Shown here one piece after another: positions 8,003 to 16,212 of a stretch of 64,000 nucleotides of DNA. Each line of letters starts with the position of its first letter. Positions within the stretch are counted from its first letter, which is position 1. Under the pieces are notes generated by a model. It was not told where the DNA came from. It was given only the letters and a program-made list of their open reading frames with translations, and did no database searches. The translations under genes and the position numbers were made by a program. This DNA is from Deinococcus gobiensis I-0. Its GTDB lineage: Bacteria; Deinococcota; Deinococci; Deinococcales; Deinococcaceae. The DNA lies in assembly GCF_000252445.1 (NCBI RefSeq), contig NC_017792.1:1-64000 (forward strand), given 5' to 3'.

Positions 8003-8025
8003 AACCTCCGCCTAATTCGGAGGTT
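8003..8025 (-). terminator. Hairpin over the stop codon of the Phd-like gene
   Basis: AACCTCCG and CGGAGGTT pair around a 7-nt loop containing the TAG of the minus-strand gene. On the minus strand there is no clear T-run after the stem, so it may act as a 3' stabiliser rather than a strong terminator. Confidence 0.4.
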
Positions 8026-8572
8026 CAGTATGTGGCATCACGCTCTGTGTCGGAAAGTCAATCTGAGCGAGGTGCATGATTTTCATCGTCATATCCGAGT
8101 CCCCAGACAGAGATCGGCGTAGAGCGAACAGCGGCGGATGGTGCCGCAGTTTAGGGTGCGGCCGCATGAGCCAACGCCGGCCGGCTGCAAATTCGCCCTT
8201 TGCAAAGAGAATCTGAGCCAGTGCCTCGAGCTCCATCAACACCTCGAAAAGGCCTTCATCCGCAAGGCCAGTATCCAGCAACGTCCGCATCCGGAACTCG
8301 GAAATGCCCAGCAAGCTGGCAAGTGTCGGAGTTTGATAGGCCTGTGCGAGGGTATAAATGCGTTGCGCAGTGTCCGGGTCGAGCATCGGTACGGGAAAGG
8401 ATTCCGACGGAGCAATGGGCGTCAGTTGAGCAAATGGCTGACCACGGCGAGTGATCAGAAAGGCCTGACCTTCATGCAGGGCGCTGAGTAGGGTGAGCCA
8501 CTGGGCACGCGCGGTGTAGAGGTCGATGGGATGTAAGGTGTCCAACTGGTCTTTAGAGTGCCTAATAAGCAC
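8012..8572 (-). CDS. Phd/YefM-like N-terminal domain protein, 186 residues
   Basis: Residues 20-52 (LYTARAQWLTLLSALHEGQA then FLITRRGQPFAQLTPI) match the prevent-host-death antitoxin fold ('...ar..ls.ll..v..ge...itrrG.p.a.l.p'). The remaining 130 residues are helical with an internal LASLLGISEFRMRTLL that could be an HTH. No toxin gene follows. The GTG start at 8572 lies inside the palindrome GTGCTTATTAGGCAC shared with the far side of the recombinase module, so binding there would control both this gene and the divergent recombinase. It is probably a regulator or an antitoxin-derived DNA-binding protein. Confidence 0.55.
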   Translation of the reverse strand: MLIRHSKDQLDTLHPIDLYTARAQWLTLLSALHEGQAFLITRRGQPFAQLTPIAPSESFPVPMLDPDTAQRIYTLAQAYQTPTLASLLGISEFRMRTLLDTGLADEGLFEVLMELEALAQILFAKGEFAAGRRWLMRPHPKLRHHPPLFALRRSLSGDSDMTMKIMHLAQIDFPTQSVMPHTEPPN

Positions 8573-8575
8573 CTA
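8556..8575. promoter_or_regulatory. Palindrome GTGCCTAATAAGCAC between divergent genes
   Basis: GTGC-CTAATAA-GCAC is an inverted repeat (8558-8572). It occurs again in the opposite orientation at 13598-13612, with the match extending to ATAGGTGCTTATTAGGCAC. Here it covers the GTG starts of both divergent frames. It is a candidate operator, or alternatively the end of the mobile element. Confidence 0.55.
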
Positions 8576-8596
8576 TGCTACCTTGCCGGGCCGAAC

Positions 8597-10021
8597 ATGA
8601 GTTCATTTCAGCTTCCGGATTTCTCCTCAGGCCCTCTGCTCCAGCGCCGGCCACGCCTGCATCGCATCAATGACCAGTTGACGCTGGTATACCGCAGCGA
8701 TTTGACACTCCATCAGCCACTCACGCTGATACGGAAGAGATTGGTGCGGCATGTGGCAGTCGCCACCGCCGACCTCTATACCCGGCATTTTCTCGATTTC
8801 GAGGAATTTTTGATCAGGTCGGAGGTCACCTGGGACGCGGCGCCCAGCACCATTCGACAGGTCGCTACGCGATACATCCAGGCTCAGGGAGGACACGTCA
8901 CCCGGCGCCAGGACCACCTGCTTGCCTCCTCGCCCATCAGTCCAAGCACCGTCTCAACACAGACCCTTCGGCTGCGCTTCGAGGCACTGCGTTCGATCTA
9001 CGCGGAAGCGCTCCGAAGTGGGTTGTACCCGCACGATCACAATCCGTTCGAGCGCGTCTTGAAAATGGAAGGTCACCGCGGCCTTCCAGCTGCCCCACCC
9101 AGTTGGAGCGGGCTCTCCCAGCCCCGCAATACCCGTTCTACGCCGCAGCAGTACTTCATCTTCCGAGATGGGGTGTGGACGCCCACCCACCTGCTGGATC
9201 CAGTCACGCTCTACGAACGTGTGCTCGCCGCATTTGCAAGCTCAGAGGCTTCCTTGCGAGACCAGTGCATCGTGCACCTGTTGTTTCAGGGGGGTGCGCG
9301 AGTTAGTGAAGTCTGCACCCTGACCTTCCATGGATGGAGGTATGCGCTGAACGGTCAGGAAGCTTTCGGACATAGCTTCAAGCTCCGTAACAAAGGATCA
9401 GGTCACTTGGCCATCAAACCAGTTCATACCGACGCGTCAGCGGGAGAGCTCCTCCGTCAATACTTCCTGACCGAGCGGCGGGCGGTGGATCCGCTAACAC
9501 CTGAGTTCACCGCCTGGTGCCAGGCCCAAGGCATCCTCGAAGGTCTGCCGGCTCACTATCACGCATTTTTGCTAGATACAGGCCGCTCACCCGCAGAAGT
9601 TCAACTCTTCCTCAATGCCAGAGGAGATGCGTACACCGCAAATGCTTTCCGTAAGGGGGCATGGCGACCCTTTCTACACGCAGCCGGGCTCGAGGTTCGG
9701 CCGCATCAGGCTAGGCACGCCTTCGTGACCCAACACTTGCGGGGCATTGACGAACTGTATTTGCATGATCCCGAAGAGCACCGTCAGGCCAGGCAAGCTC
9801 TCGCGGCTTACATGTTCTGGAGAAACCCTATAAAAACGTTCCGCAGTTACGACCATAGCCAAACAGAGGAACGGACCTTGACACAACTGACCCTGGTCAG
9901 GCGTTGCCTTCAGCAGTCGGAGGGTGAGCGCCAGCTTAAGGTCGGATCCATGGCTCGTTCCGAGTTTCCAAGTGAACTGGCTCAGCGCTTTTCTCGCGTG
10001 ACTGGAGCAGATCACAAGTGA
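8597..10021 (+). CDS. tnpA: Tn554 TnpA-like tyrosine recombinase
   Basis: Catalytic features in order: box I FQGGARVSEVCTLTF (Arg), KLRNKGSGHLAIK (beta-hairpin Lys), RPHQARHAFVTQHLRG (HxxR), then MFWRNPIKTFRSYDHS, where the usual His is replaced by Trp and Tyr is the nucleophile. The N-terminal 200 residues resemble a SAM-like core-binding domain. The start could be GTG 8558 inside the palindrome or ATG 8597; I use the ATG. The stop overlaps the next GTG start (GTGA). With the next two genes it makes the tnpA-tnpB-tnpC arrangement of Tn554-type elements, which use site-specific recombination rather than DDE chemistry. Confidence 0.75.
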   Translation: MSSFQLPDFSSGPLLQRRPRLHRINDQLTLVYRSDLTLHQPLTLIRKRLVRHVAVATADLYTRHFLDFEEFLIRSEVTWDAAPSTIRQVATRYIQAQGGHVTRRQDHLLASSPISPSTVSTQTLRLRFEALRSIYAEALRSGLYPHDHNPFERVLKMEGHRGLPAAPPSWSGLSQPRNTRSTPQQYFIFRDGVWTPTHLLDPVTLYERVLAAFASSEASLRDQCIVHLLFQGGARVSEVCTLTFHGWRYALNGQEAFGHSFKLRNKGSGHLAIKPVHTDASAGELLRQYFLTERRAVDPLTPEFTAWCQAQGILEGLPAHYHAFLLDTGRSPAEVQLFLNARGDAYTANAFRKGAWRPFLHAAGLEVRPHQARHAFVTQHLRGIDELYLHDPEEHRQARQALAAYMFWRNPIKTFRSYDHSQTEERTLTQLTLVRRCLQQSEGERQLKVGSMARSEFPSELAQRFSRVTGADHK

Positions 10022-12792
10022 AGGGTGGACAGATCCGCGCCATTCACCACTGGCAGGCCATGTTTGAAGATAAAACTACAGCTCCTAGTAGCGTGTTTCA
10101 AGTGCTTCCAAAGAAATTTTTGGAGGAATGTAGAAAAAGTGGAGTATCATCGAAATTTCAATTTAAGAAGTGTACATCTCTCATTAAATCTAGCGAGTGG
10201 AGAGATGAATTATCATTGATTTTTATTTGCTTCGTAATCGACACAAGATTTATTGAAAAAAGCGAAACCTATAATTTAATCAAATCGTGTGCAAATTATC
10301 TTGCTGAATGTTCTCGAATTGCAGGAGGTAAAGATCAAGTTCGCCATGATTATCATCTTAAGCCGCGCTATGCTCGCGAATATCTAGAAATATTCCGTAC
10401 CAAGCATGCAACGCGACTCAATGACCAACTCATTCTAGCCATCGAGGTTGTGGAAGGAGTACTAGGAAATCTGCCAAAGCGTGAGTCTCAAGCGCTTTCT
10501 CATTTTCAACTCGGAATGACGAGCGAAGAGCTATATGATGACCTTCGACCTAATACACTGGAAACACTACGCAGTCTTTTGCCCCAAGATTTACAATTTC
10601 TACGAGCAACAATATTCGATCCTGACTATAAAGGACAAGCACCAAATAGGCTATTGCTGAGATTCCTTTGTCAGCAGTTGACAATAGCCGAGTTTAGTTG
10701 GAGTGTGCATTTAATTTTGTATGCAGCCATAAGTTTATCAAAGGACAAATCTCAACCTTCGATAATTGAAAAACTCAACGATACATACAGATTTTTATTT
10801 TTTCTTGATACTGTTAATTATCGGGAGGACAGTGCATTTGATATTCGAACCCGAGTTATTCCCAAGTATCAAAATGAGATAACACGCACCCTTGCATCAC
10901 ATCCTGATCTTAGAGATTACGTAGTATCTTGGCGCGCCGTTATATCCTTAGGTTTAAAAATACCATCTGCTCATCAAAAAAAGGATTGGAAAGATATAAT
11001 TAACCAAACATTATACAAAAAATACCTTCAATTTTTTATTATAGACCAATTCATTTTTTCCTCCAGCGATGAGCTTCAGAATAAGTTGACCACTTATCTT
11101 TGGAAGTGGAAAAATTCACCGTACTTCTCTCAGCTCGTCCTACTGGCTATAGGTCTGGTTTCAAACCAGGAACATCGTCCTGCGTCTGCCATGCATATCG
11201 TGCGGGGACTGCGTCTACTCCTTGAGCGCGTGGCTGAAGAGGAGATGGGGACGTTGAACGCGAAGGCAATTCTCAAGGTACTTGAGTCCAGTGCACCGGA
11301 CGATCCACAAGGCACGGCTCGACTAATGCTACTGGCTACAGCCTATCGAGGCGCTTGGCAATCACAGCAGACGTTCCTGCTGCGGCAGCAAGGTCCAGCA
11401 GAAATGCCAAGCGACCTGCTGCTCCCAGAACTTCCTCGGTCCATTGTTTTCAGCCGTCAGGAGAACTCGGCGCGGGTTCTGCGCCAAGAGCGCCGTCAGT
11501 CGGCGATCGACAGGGTTGCGGAGTCGTGGGATGAGCTCCATCGCTGGGCGGATTATCAGCTTGTGGCTTTACGGGCAGTCATGCTGGCATTCCATGAAGT
11601 CACATGGAATCAGGACCCACGATATGCGCCAGCTCCTCAGCCCTTGGATGTCGCTATCTCGGGCCATGGAGAGACTTGGCATTTCACGATCTGGACTGGG
11701 AAACTTTTTCACAGCCACGCATTTCGACAGCAAACTGAGTCGAACATTCCGGAGGAGCATTTTTTTCTGGAATATCGAGGAGTCTCGGGGGTGGCAGAGC
11801 CGCAGGGTCTGTGGTGTGCAGACCTCTTTCGCACCTGGTTCTGTATGGAGGCAGCTCGGCGCTTTGAGGCGACCTGGGGACGTTCAACCGAGTGGCTTCG
11901 GTCAGTAGATCCTGGTGTGCTAAATCTTGGCAGATCGCTCAGCCAGGTCCTACGCCCATCAGTGAAGGCACTTCAGGCGCAGGGACACCCAGTGCCCTGT
12001 ATCTTTCGGCCTGAATCCGTGTACCGCGCCGCCCTATTTGGCGCACTGGCCATGCGCCTGAGCCGCGAGGGAGCGCATCGGGGCCATGAGTCGCTGCAAC
12101 TGCGCAATGATCAGGATTACCTATTTCTCCATACCCACCGGGACCAGGAAACCATTTTCATGAAGCTGCTCCCAAAGGGGCATAAGGGAACGCGAAGTCG
12201 GCCAGAGACACCTGCCTATAAGGTCGTGTCGGTCGCGGCCCTTAGATGCCTAGAAGCTTTGCAGCACCATCGTTGGCTAACGGGAGAGGAATCTAGCGCG
12301 TCTCGCATGGGGAAAGCTGGGCAATACGCGTTCCAGGTCAATCAAAGAGTCATCTCCCTTCAGAGCCTCAATGTCTGTCTCCGGTTCTTGACGTACGGTT
12401 TCGGAATGACCAGCCAGGCCGAACCGGACCGGGTGTTGAACCTGACCTCACATCTGCTGCGATACGGCTTTGCCATCAATGCCCGTCAAAAGGGCATTCA
12501 CCTCGATGATCTAGCCCTGGCACTGAACCACAAAAATGTGCTGACCTCCGCCTACTACGGTCGGCCCACTAGTCTGCAGCAGAGGAACACCCTGGCTCGT
12601 GTGGCTCGGCAGGTCAGTGGCCAGTCCATGTCAGAGATGAGCCCAGATTTGCCAGAAGTTCTCCTGGACGACTTCTGGCCACTTGCATCTCATGGGGAAG
12701 CCTCGTCTTTTGAGCAATGGCTACAGGAGATAGAGCAGGATCTGGAACGGCGGGAGATGGCATTGATTCAGCAGATGCGGGGGTTGAGCTGA
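10018..12792 (+). CDS. tnpB: Tn554 TnpB-like large tyrosine recombinase, 924 residues
   Basis: The C-terminal third carries recombinase motifs: LFGALAMRLSREGAHRGHES (box I Arg), HLLRYGFAINARQKGIHLDD (HxxR), and LALNHKNVLTSAYYGRP (His and the Tyr nucleophile). It starts at GTG 10018 overlapping tnpA and ends overlapping tnpC, so the three are one translational unit. It is longer than Tn554 TnpB (about 630 residues) because of a long N-terminal part. The first 365 or so codons (to about 11110) are strikingly AT-rich; one line hand-counted at 10201-10260 is 25% GC. The remainder is GC-rich like its neighbours, so the gene looks chimeric. Confidence 0.7.
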   Translation: MKGGQIRAIHHWQAMFEDKTTAPSSVFQVLPKKFLEECRKSGVSSKFQFKKCTSLIKSSEWRDELSLIFICFVIDTRFIEKSETYNLIKSCANYLAECSRIAGGKDQVRHDYHLKPRYAREYLEIFRTKHATRLNDQLILAIEVVEGVLGNLPKRESQALSHFQLGMTSEELYDDLRPNTLETLRSLLPQDLQFLRATIFDPDYKGQAPNRLLLRFLCQQLTIAEFSWSVHLILYAAISLSKDKSQPSIIEKLNDTYRFLFFLDTVNYREDSAFDIRTRVIPKYQNEITRTLASHPDLRDYVVSWRAVISLGLKIPSAHQKKDWKDIINQTLYKKYLQFFIIDQFIFSSSDELQNKLTTYLWKWKNSPYFSQLVLLAIGLVSNQEHRPASAMHIVRGLRLLLERVAEEEMGTLNAKAILKVLESSAPDDPQGTARLMLLATAYRGAWQSQQTFLLRQQGPAEMPSDLLLPELPRSIVFSRQENSARVLRQERRQSAIDRVAESWDELHRWADYQLVALRAVMLAFHEVTWNQDPRYAPAPQPLDVAISGHGETWHFTIWTGKLFHSHAFRQQTESNIPEEHFFLEYRGVSGVAEPQGLWCADLFRTWFCMEAARRFEATWGRSTEWLRSVDPGVLNLGRSLSQVLRPSVKALQAQGHPVPCIFRPESVYRAALFGALAMRLSREGAHRGHESLQLRNDQDYLFLHTHRDQETIFMKLLPKGHKGTRSRPETPAYKVVSVAALRCLEALQHHRWLTGEESSASRMGKAGQYAFQVNQRVISLQSLNVCLRFLTYGFGMTSQAEPDRVLNLTSHLLRYGFAINARQKGIHLDDLALALNHKNVLTSAYYGRPTSLQQRNTLARVARQVSGQSMSEMSPDLPEVLLDDFWPLASHGEASSFEQWLQEIEQDLERREMALIQQMRGLS

Positions 12793-13238
12793 TGAGTGTA
12801 GACGCCCTGAGACCCTCGTATGAGGCCAAGCGGCGCCGGTCTCTGACGTTGGTTCAGCAGGCTCTGGAGAGTCTGCATGAGCAAGGGAAGGCGGTGACGA
12901 TTTCCACCATCGAGGCTGAGACCAGAAAGGTTGATTCGGATGGCATCGGCGTCAACCGCACCACGTTTAAGCGCAACCCGGAGGTGGCGGCACTAGTGGA
13001 TCAGGTGCTCTCGCGGCCGCTTCACCGGGCAGCGGTCCCGCAGTATCACCAGGTGAATACCAACGCCCTTCGGCCAGGCCGGGAATTGAACCGGGCGTTT
13101 CACCGGCTATTGAGCAAATCGAAGCAGGAATTGGCCACGCGCGTCATTGTGTTGGAGGAGGAACTTCTGGATCTGCGTCAGCAGTTGGCAAACCGAGACC
13201 GTTTGGTGATTGAAGAGCAGGAACGCCGCTGGCGCTGA
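12792..13238 (+). CDS. tnpC: Tn554 TnpC-like small accessory protein (DUF6262-like)
   Basis: 148 residues from ATG 12792, which overlaps the tnpB stop (TGATG). The N-terminal half (RRRSLTLVQQALESLHEQGK, then a helix-turn pair including GIGVNRTTFKRNPEVAAL) has the layout of TnpC/DUF6262 proteins: 'r...v..al..l...g..vt...ia...gvsr..l.r...'. The C-terminal half is a coiled coil (ELATRVIVLEEELLDLRQQL). In Tn554 TnpC is dispensable but affects frequency and orientation of insertion. A role with TnpA and TnpB is inferred from order and overlap. Confidence 0.65.
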   Translation: MSVDALRPSYEAKRRRSLTLVQQALESLHEQGKAVTISTIEAETRKVDSDGIGVNRTTFKRNPEVAALVDQVLSRPLHRAAVPQYHQVNTNALRPGRELNRAFHRLLSKSKQELATRVIVLEEELLDLRQQLANRDRLVIEEQERRWR

Positions 13239-13245
13239 TGCCAGG

Positions 13246-13545
13246 TCAGCTGGGCTCAGAATCTGGTCTCGCCTTGGGCTCGTCAATGAGGCCTAGGAGA
13301 AACCGGACGTCCACGTCCAGTGCTTCTGCAAGGGCAAGGACCTCGAAGTCGTATACCGAACGCTGATGGTTCTCGATCCGGATCAGCATTGTTTTGGTGA
13401 TGCTGTACCCACTGAGTTCGAGGACCCGGGCGCTGGTGGCTTCCATGGTCATGGGTGGGGTGTGGAGACGGCGGGCAAGGCGGAGACGCTCGGCAATAAT
13501 GTTCGGCTTCTTCGTCAAGCGCCGAATTGCACTCGCTTGTCTCAT
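13246..13545 (-). CDS. XRE-family transcriptional regulator
   Basis: 99 residues. The HTH spans about residues 18-75 (IIAERLRLARRLHTPPMTME, then SGYSITKTMLIRIENHQRSV and ALAEALDVDVRFLLGL), the usual XRE/Cro layout. It is convergent with tnpC (7 bp apart) and divergent from the gene at 13615. The divergent intergenic region holds the palindrome also found before tnpA, so this protein is the best candidate to bind both sites and keep the recombinase module quiet. That link is inference. Confidence 0.7.
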   Translation of the reverse strand: MRQASAIRRLTKKPNIIAERLRLARRLHTPPMTMEATSARVLELSGYSITKTMLIRIENHQRSVYDFEVLALAEALDVDVRFLLGLIDEPKARPDSEPS

Positions 13546-13561
13546 CCGGCCGAATCTACCA

Positions 13562-13614
13562 TTGCCGCCTCAAGAAAAGAAAAGCAGTATGCTATAGGTG
13601 CTTATTAGGCACCT
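13562..13614 (+). promoter_or_regulatory. Promoter with second copy of the shared palindrome
   Basis: TATGCTATAGGTGCTTATTA continues to AGGCACCT directly before ATG 13615. TATGCT is a possible -10 box. The 15-bp palindrome (13598-13612) would then overlap the transcription start and reach to three bases from the start codon, an arrangement that would block both polymerase and ribosome access when occupied. Confidence 0.5.
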
Positions 13615-14244
13615 ATGTCAGATCCTGTCCTATTCTCATCCCTCACAGTGCGCCAGGCAGTGGTGGATGACACCCAGAGGCTCTGGATTGCCTTTGAGGA
13701 AGGTTTCTGGCTCTGGGTGGACCTCGCAGGCTATCTGGAAAATCAAGCTGTAACGTCTCTACCGCCTTACAACGCTACGCAAGAAGGAATGGACTTGCGG
13801 TTATCCCCGCAGAGTCAGCTCTCTTTACCCCTGCTATTTCAGCCTACTCAGGCTGGGCTCGAACAGGGCATTTGTGTCTGTGCGATCAGGCGTTCCAAAG
13901 AATCTTGGTATCGCCCCCTCCGCCTGACTGGTGTGGTGTCAAGGCGACGGAGCAAGCCTTCAGTCCACTTGCTGACGAGAGGGTTGACTTTGTCAGCTGA
14001 TGAGCTCAGGCAAGCGGCTCAGGCTCACGCAATCAGCGTGCCTTCGTTCCTTTATCGCCTGGACGATCTGTGCCATCTGCTCGAAGGGTCAAGGCTATCT
14101 GTATCCAATGTCTTTCACGCGCCCTGGCAATTGACGTCAGCACAAGTGGGCTATCCCACATTGTGGGCAGCGATTCTGAATGGCCAAATCGGACTGGTGG
14201 AGCAGGTGATCGTCGCCAAGGCCAACCGAAAAGGGGGCAACTGA
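13615..14244 (+). CDS. Hypothetical protein controlled by the shared palindrome
   Basis: 209 residues. The N-terminal part (LTVRQAVVDDTQRLWIAFEE, GFWLWVDLAGYLEN) looks globular. The C-terminal part has LTLSADELRQAAQAHAISVP, which could be an HTH. The start ATG 13615 abuts the palindrome. I recognise no family. Because the same palindrome fronts the Phd-like gene at the other side of the recombinase module, the two outer genes may be co-regulated, or they may be flanking genes cut off by the element. Confidence 0.5.
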   Translation: MSDPVLFSSLTVRQAVVDDTQRLWIAFEEGFWLWVDLAGYLENQAVTSLPPYNATQEGMDLRLSPQSQLSLPLLFQPTQAGLEQGICVCAIRRSKESWYRPLRLTGVVSRRRSKPSVHLLTRGLTLSADELRQAAQAHAISVPSFLYRLDDLCHLLEGSRLSVSNVFHAPWQLTSAQVGYPTLWAAILNGQIGLVEQVIVAKANRKGGN

Positions 14245-14420
14245 TCTGTTGCAAGAAGAAGAGTCGTCATGCAACACGATGACACATCGCCCTTGGCTCT
14301 CCTTGGCCTCTGCAGGCCTCTAGAAGCCTCAGCGGAGCTGTGGGTGCACATCCGGGCGTGTGCAACCCCTCCAGACGCCTTCTTGACCTTCCTAGGCGGA
14401 CATGAAGGGGGATGATATGG

Positions 14421-14442
14421 CATTGGTGCATGTGCACCAATG
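14421..14442. repeat. 10-bp-arm palindrome
   Basis: CATTGGTGCA and its complement flank a 2-nt centre. It is the first of four strong palindromes within 350 bp of noncoding sequence. Confidence 0.6.
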
Positions 14443-14566
14443 CTAATAGGAGAACACCGTCTGAGAGCTAGCTAATCTGAATAGATGTTCTTTGCTTAAA
14501 ACATTATGTTTATCGATGCAACGACTGTTGAGCAAAATACCCTCCTGATGCGAGAAAACAGCACAA

Positions 14567-14595
14567 ATCTGCTTGTGCATGATGCACAAGCAGAT
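14567..14595. repeat. 14-bp-arm palindrome
   Basis: ATCTGCTTGTGCAT and its exact complement flank a single G. There is no T-run, so it is unlikely to be a simple terminator. It shares the TGTGCA / TGCACA core with the palindrome at 14421. Confidence 0.6.
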
Positions 14596-14669
14596 GAGCT
14601 GAAGTCCGTCCTAGCGAGGGTTTTGAGGATTACCGCTTTGTCACAGGTAAACTCCCGTCTTACACACAG

Positions 14670-14701
14670 AAACCATCAGGTCTCCGGAGACCTGATGGTT
14701 T
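14670..14701. repeat. 32-bp perfect palindrome
   Basis: AAACCATCAGGTCTCC is followed immediately by its complement, with no loop. It ends in TTT and could serve as a terminator or as a protein-binding or recombination site. Confidence 0.6.
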
Positions 14702-14718
14702 AGGGAGCTGAGAAATTC

Positions 14719-14771
14719 AGAGACCAAGCAAAAGCGGCAGCCAGAATGGCTGCCGCTTTTGCTTGGTCTCT
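14719..14771 (-). terminator. Strong bidirectional terminator hairpin
   Basis: A 25-bp perfect stem around the loop GAA. Its inner part AAAAGCGGCAGCCA / TGGCTGCCGCTTTT has A and T tracts on each side, so it can stop transcription in both directions. The stop codon of the minus-strand gene (14770-14772) lies at its right edge. Confidence 0.8.
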
Positions 14772-15216
14772 ACTTCCTGGTGGTGCGGCTCTTGGCTTTG
14801 GGCTTGGCCGCCTTGCGCGAGTTGCCCAGGTGTTGCCCCTTCTCGAAGCTCGACTGCATCTTGCGCCGCGTCTCTTCCACCATCGCCGCAAAATCCACCG
14901 CCCCGGCTTCCACCGCTTCCAGACTCGCCTTCGGGGCCGCCGTCCGGCGGGTCACCGTACTCAGCGACTCGTTCACCCCGTCAAACCACTTCTGGTAGGC
15001 CGGTGTGACATTCACGACCATCTCTTTGACCGTGCGGGCATACGTCTCGTCCGCACCACGGCGGCGATACGCCTTGGGCAGTTCAAAGCGTTCGGGCAGG
15101 TCCGCCGCTTCGATCTTGCCTTCGCGCACCGCATCACGAAACTGCTTGTAAAACGCGTCACTGCGTTGGGGGTTCGTCAGCTGTGCCATCTGCGCACTCA
15201 ACTTTTCGTAGGCCAT
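14770..15216 (-). CDS. Hypothetical basic-tailed protein
   Basis: 148 residues from ATG 15216 (MAYEKLSAQMAQLTNPQRSD); an upstream TTG at 15252 would add 12 residues. It is mostly helical and ends in a strongly basic tail (GNSRKAAKPKAKSRTTRK), which suggests nucleic-acid contact. It has its own strong terminator. The family is not recognised. The position near the origin suggests a plasmid maintenance role, without direct evidence. Confidence 0.55.
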   Translation of the reverse strand: MAYEKLSAQMAQLTNPQRSDAFYKQFRDAVREGKIEAADLPERFELPKAYRRRGADETYARTVKEMVVNVTPAYQKWFDGVNESLSTVTRRTAAPKASLEAVEAGAVDFAAMVEETRRKMQSSFEKGQHLGNSRKAAKPKAKSRTTRK

Positions 15217-15357
15217 ATCAAGAGTTATAGGTTCCCTTTTCTCTGAACGCAAGTCTACTAGGGCATTGCTCCATCATCTTCGTCTCCTTCGCGTCTCAAT
15301 AATCCACCGACGATTTCTCAACGATTTCCCACTGAGCTGCGCCAGGAGCAACGCGCT

Positions 15358-16164
15358 ATGACCCAACCCAACTTCATGATCATCGGTGCCGCCAAAGCCG
15401 GCACGACCTCGCTCTACCACTACCTCCGGCAGCATCCCCAGATCTACATGACCCCCACCAAGGAAACCAACTACTTCGCGCTGGTGGGGCACCCCCTGGA
15501 CTACGCGGGCCCGGGCGATCAGGACTACATCACCCGCTTCTCGGTTACGACCCCGGAAGGCTATGCGGCACAATTCGCCGGGGTGCAGGGGGAACGGGCC
15601 ATCGGAGAGGCCTCGCCGCTCTACCTCTACGATGCCCAGACGCCGCAGCGTCTCAAAGCGGCCGTGCCAGACGTCCGCCTGATCGCGGTGCTGCGAGAAC
15701 CAGTGACACGGGCCTACTCGGCGTTCTCACACCTGGTGCGCGACGGCCGTGAACCGGCCGTGAGCTTCGCGGAAGCCCTGGAGCTGGAAGAAGACCGGAT
15801 CGCGGCGGGCTGGGAGCACATCTGGCACTACACCCGCATGGGCCGCTATGCCGAACAGCTGCGGCGGTATCAGGCCCTGTTCGCCCCAGAGCAGCTGCGG
15901 GTCTACCTGCATGACGACCTGCTCCGTCGCCCGGACTGGGTGATGCAGGACCTGCTGAAGTTCCTGGAGGTCGATTCGTCCGCGCTGCCGGATCAGTCCG
16001 TGCGGCACAACGTCTCTACGCTGGGTCTGCCGCATCTGCCACCCCTTCTGCCGAAGGTGCAGGAGCGGCTGGAGGCCCTGTTCACCCCAGAGCGCGAGGC
16101 GCTGGCAGAGTTGCTGGGTCGGGATCTCAGAGACTGGGAGAGACAGGTTCTCACGGCGTACTGA
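15358..16164 (+). CDS. PAPS-dependent sulfotransferase (NST/heparan type)
   Basis: 268 residues. The 5'-phosphosulfate-binding loop FMIIGAAKAGTTSLYHYL is at residues 6-23, and the 3'-phosphate-binding segment LIAVLREPVTRAYSAFSHLV with the conserved Arg and Ser is near residue 110-130. HIWHYTRMGRYAEQLRRYQA matches the 'G.Y...l..w...f' block. These enzymes move sulfate from PAPS to hydroxyl or amino groups of sugars, lipids or small molecules; the acceptor cannot be deduced. It stands alone between the terminator and convergent plasmid genes and looks like cargo. Confidence 0.85.
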   Translation: MTQPNFMIIGAAKAGTTSLYHYLRQHPQIYMTPTKETNYFALVGHPLDYAGPGDQDYITRFSVTTPEGYAAQFAGVQGERAIGEASPLYLYDAQTPQRLKAAVPDVRLIAVLREPVTRAYSAFSHLVRDGREPAVSFAEALELEEDRIAAGWEHIWHYTRMGRYAEQLRRYQALFAPEQLRVYLHDDLLRRPDWVMQDLLKFLEVDSSALPDQSVRHNVSTLGLPHLPPLLPKVQERLEALFTPEREALAELLGRDLRDWERQVLTAY

Positions 16165-16212
16165 GGAAGAGGGACAGTCAGGCTGGCCTGAGCTGTATCT
16201 CCGGACTGAAGG

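Larger units (their letters stand above)
14245..14718. other. Noncoding stretch carrying the palindrome cluster
   Basis: No supportable gene. A 65-codon frame at 14506-14703 is made largely of the palindromes themselves and is rejected. The stretch lies between the recombinase module and the first plasmid-core genes. Confidence 0.5.

Noticed and set aside
8558..8597. GTG 8558 as the tnpA start
   Set aside because: Possible, but it lies inside the palindrome and adds residues without family support; the ATG at 8597 was preferred.
14506..14703. 65-codon ORF across the palindromes
   Set aside because: Most of its codons are the palindromes; no ribosome site and no similarity.
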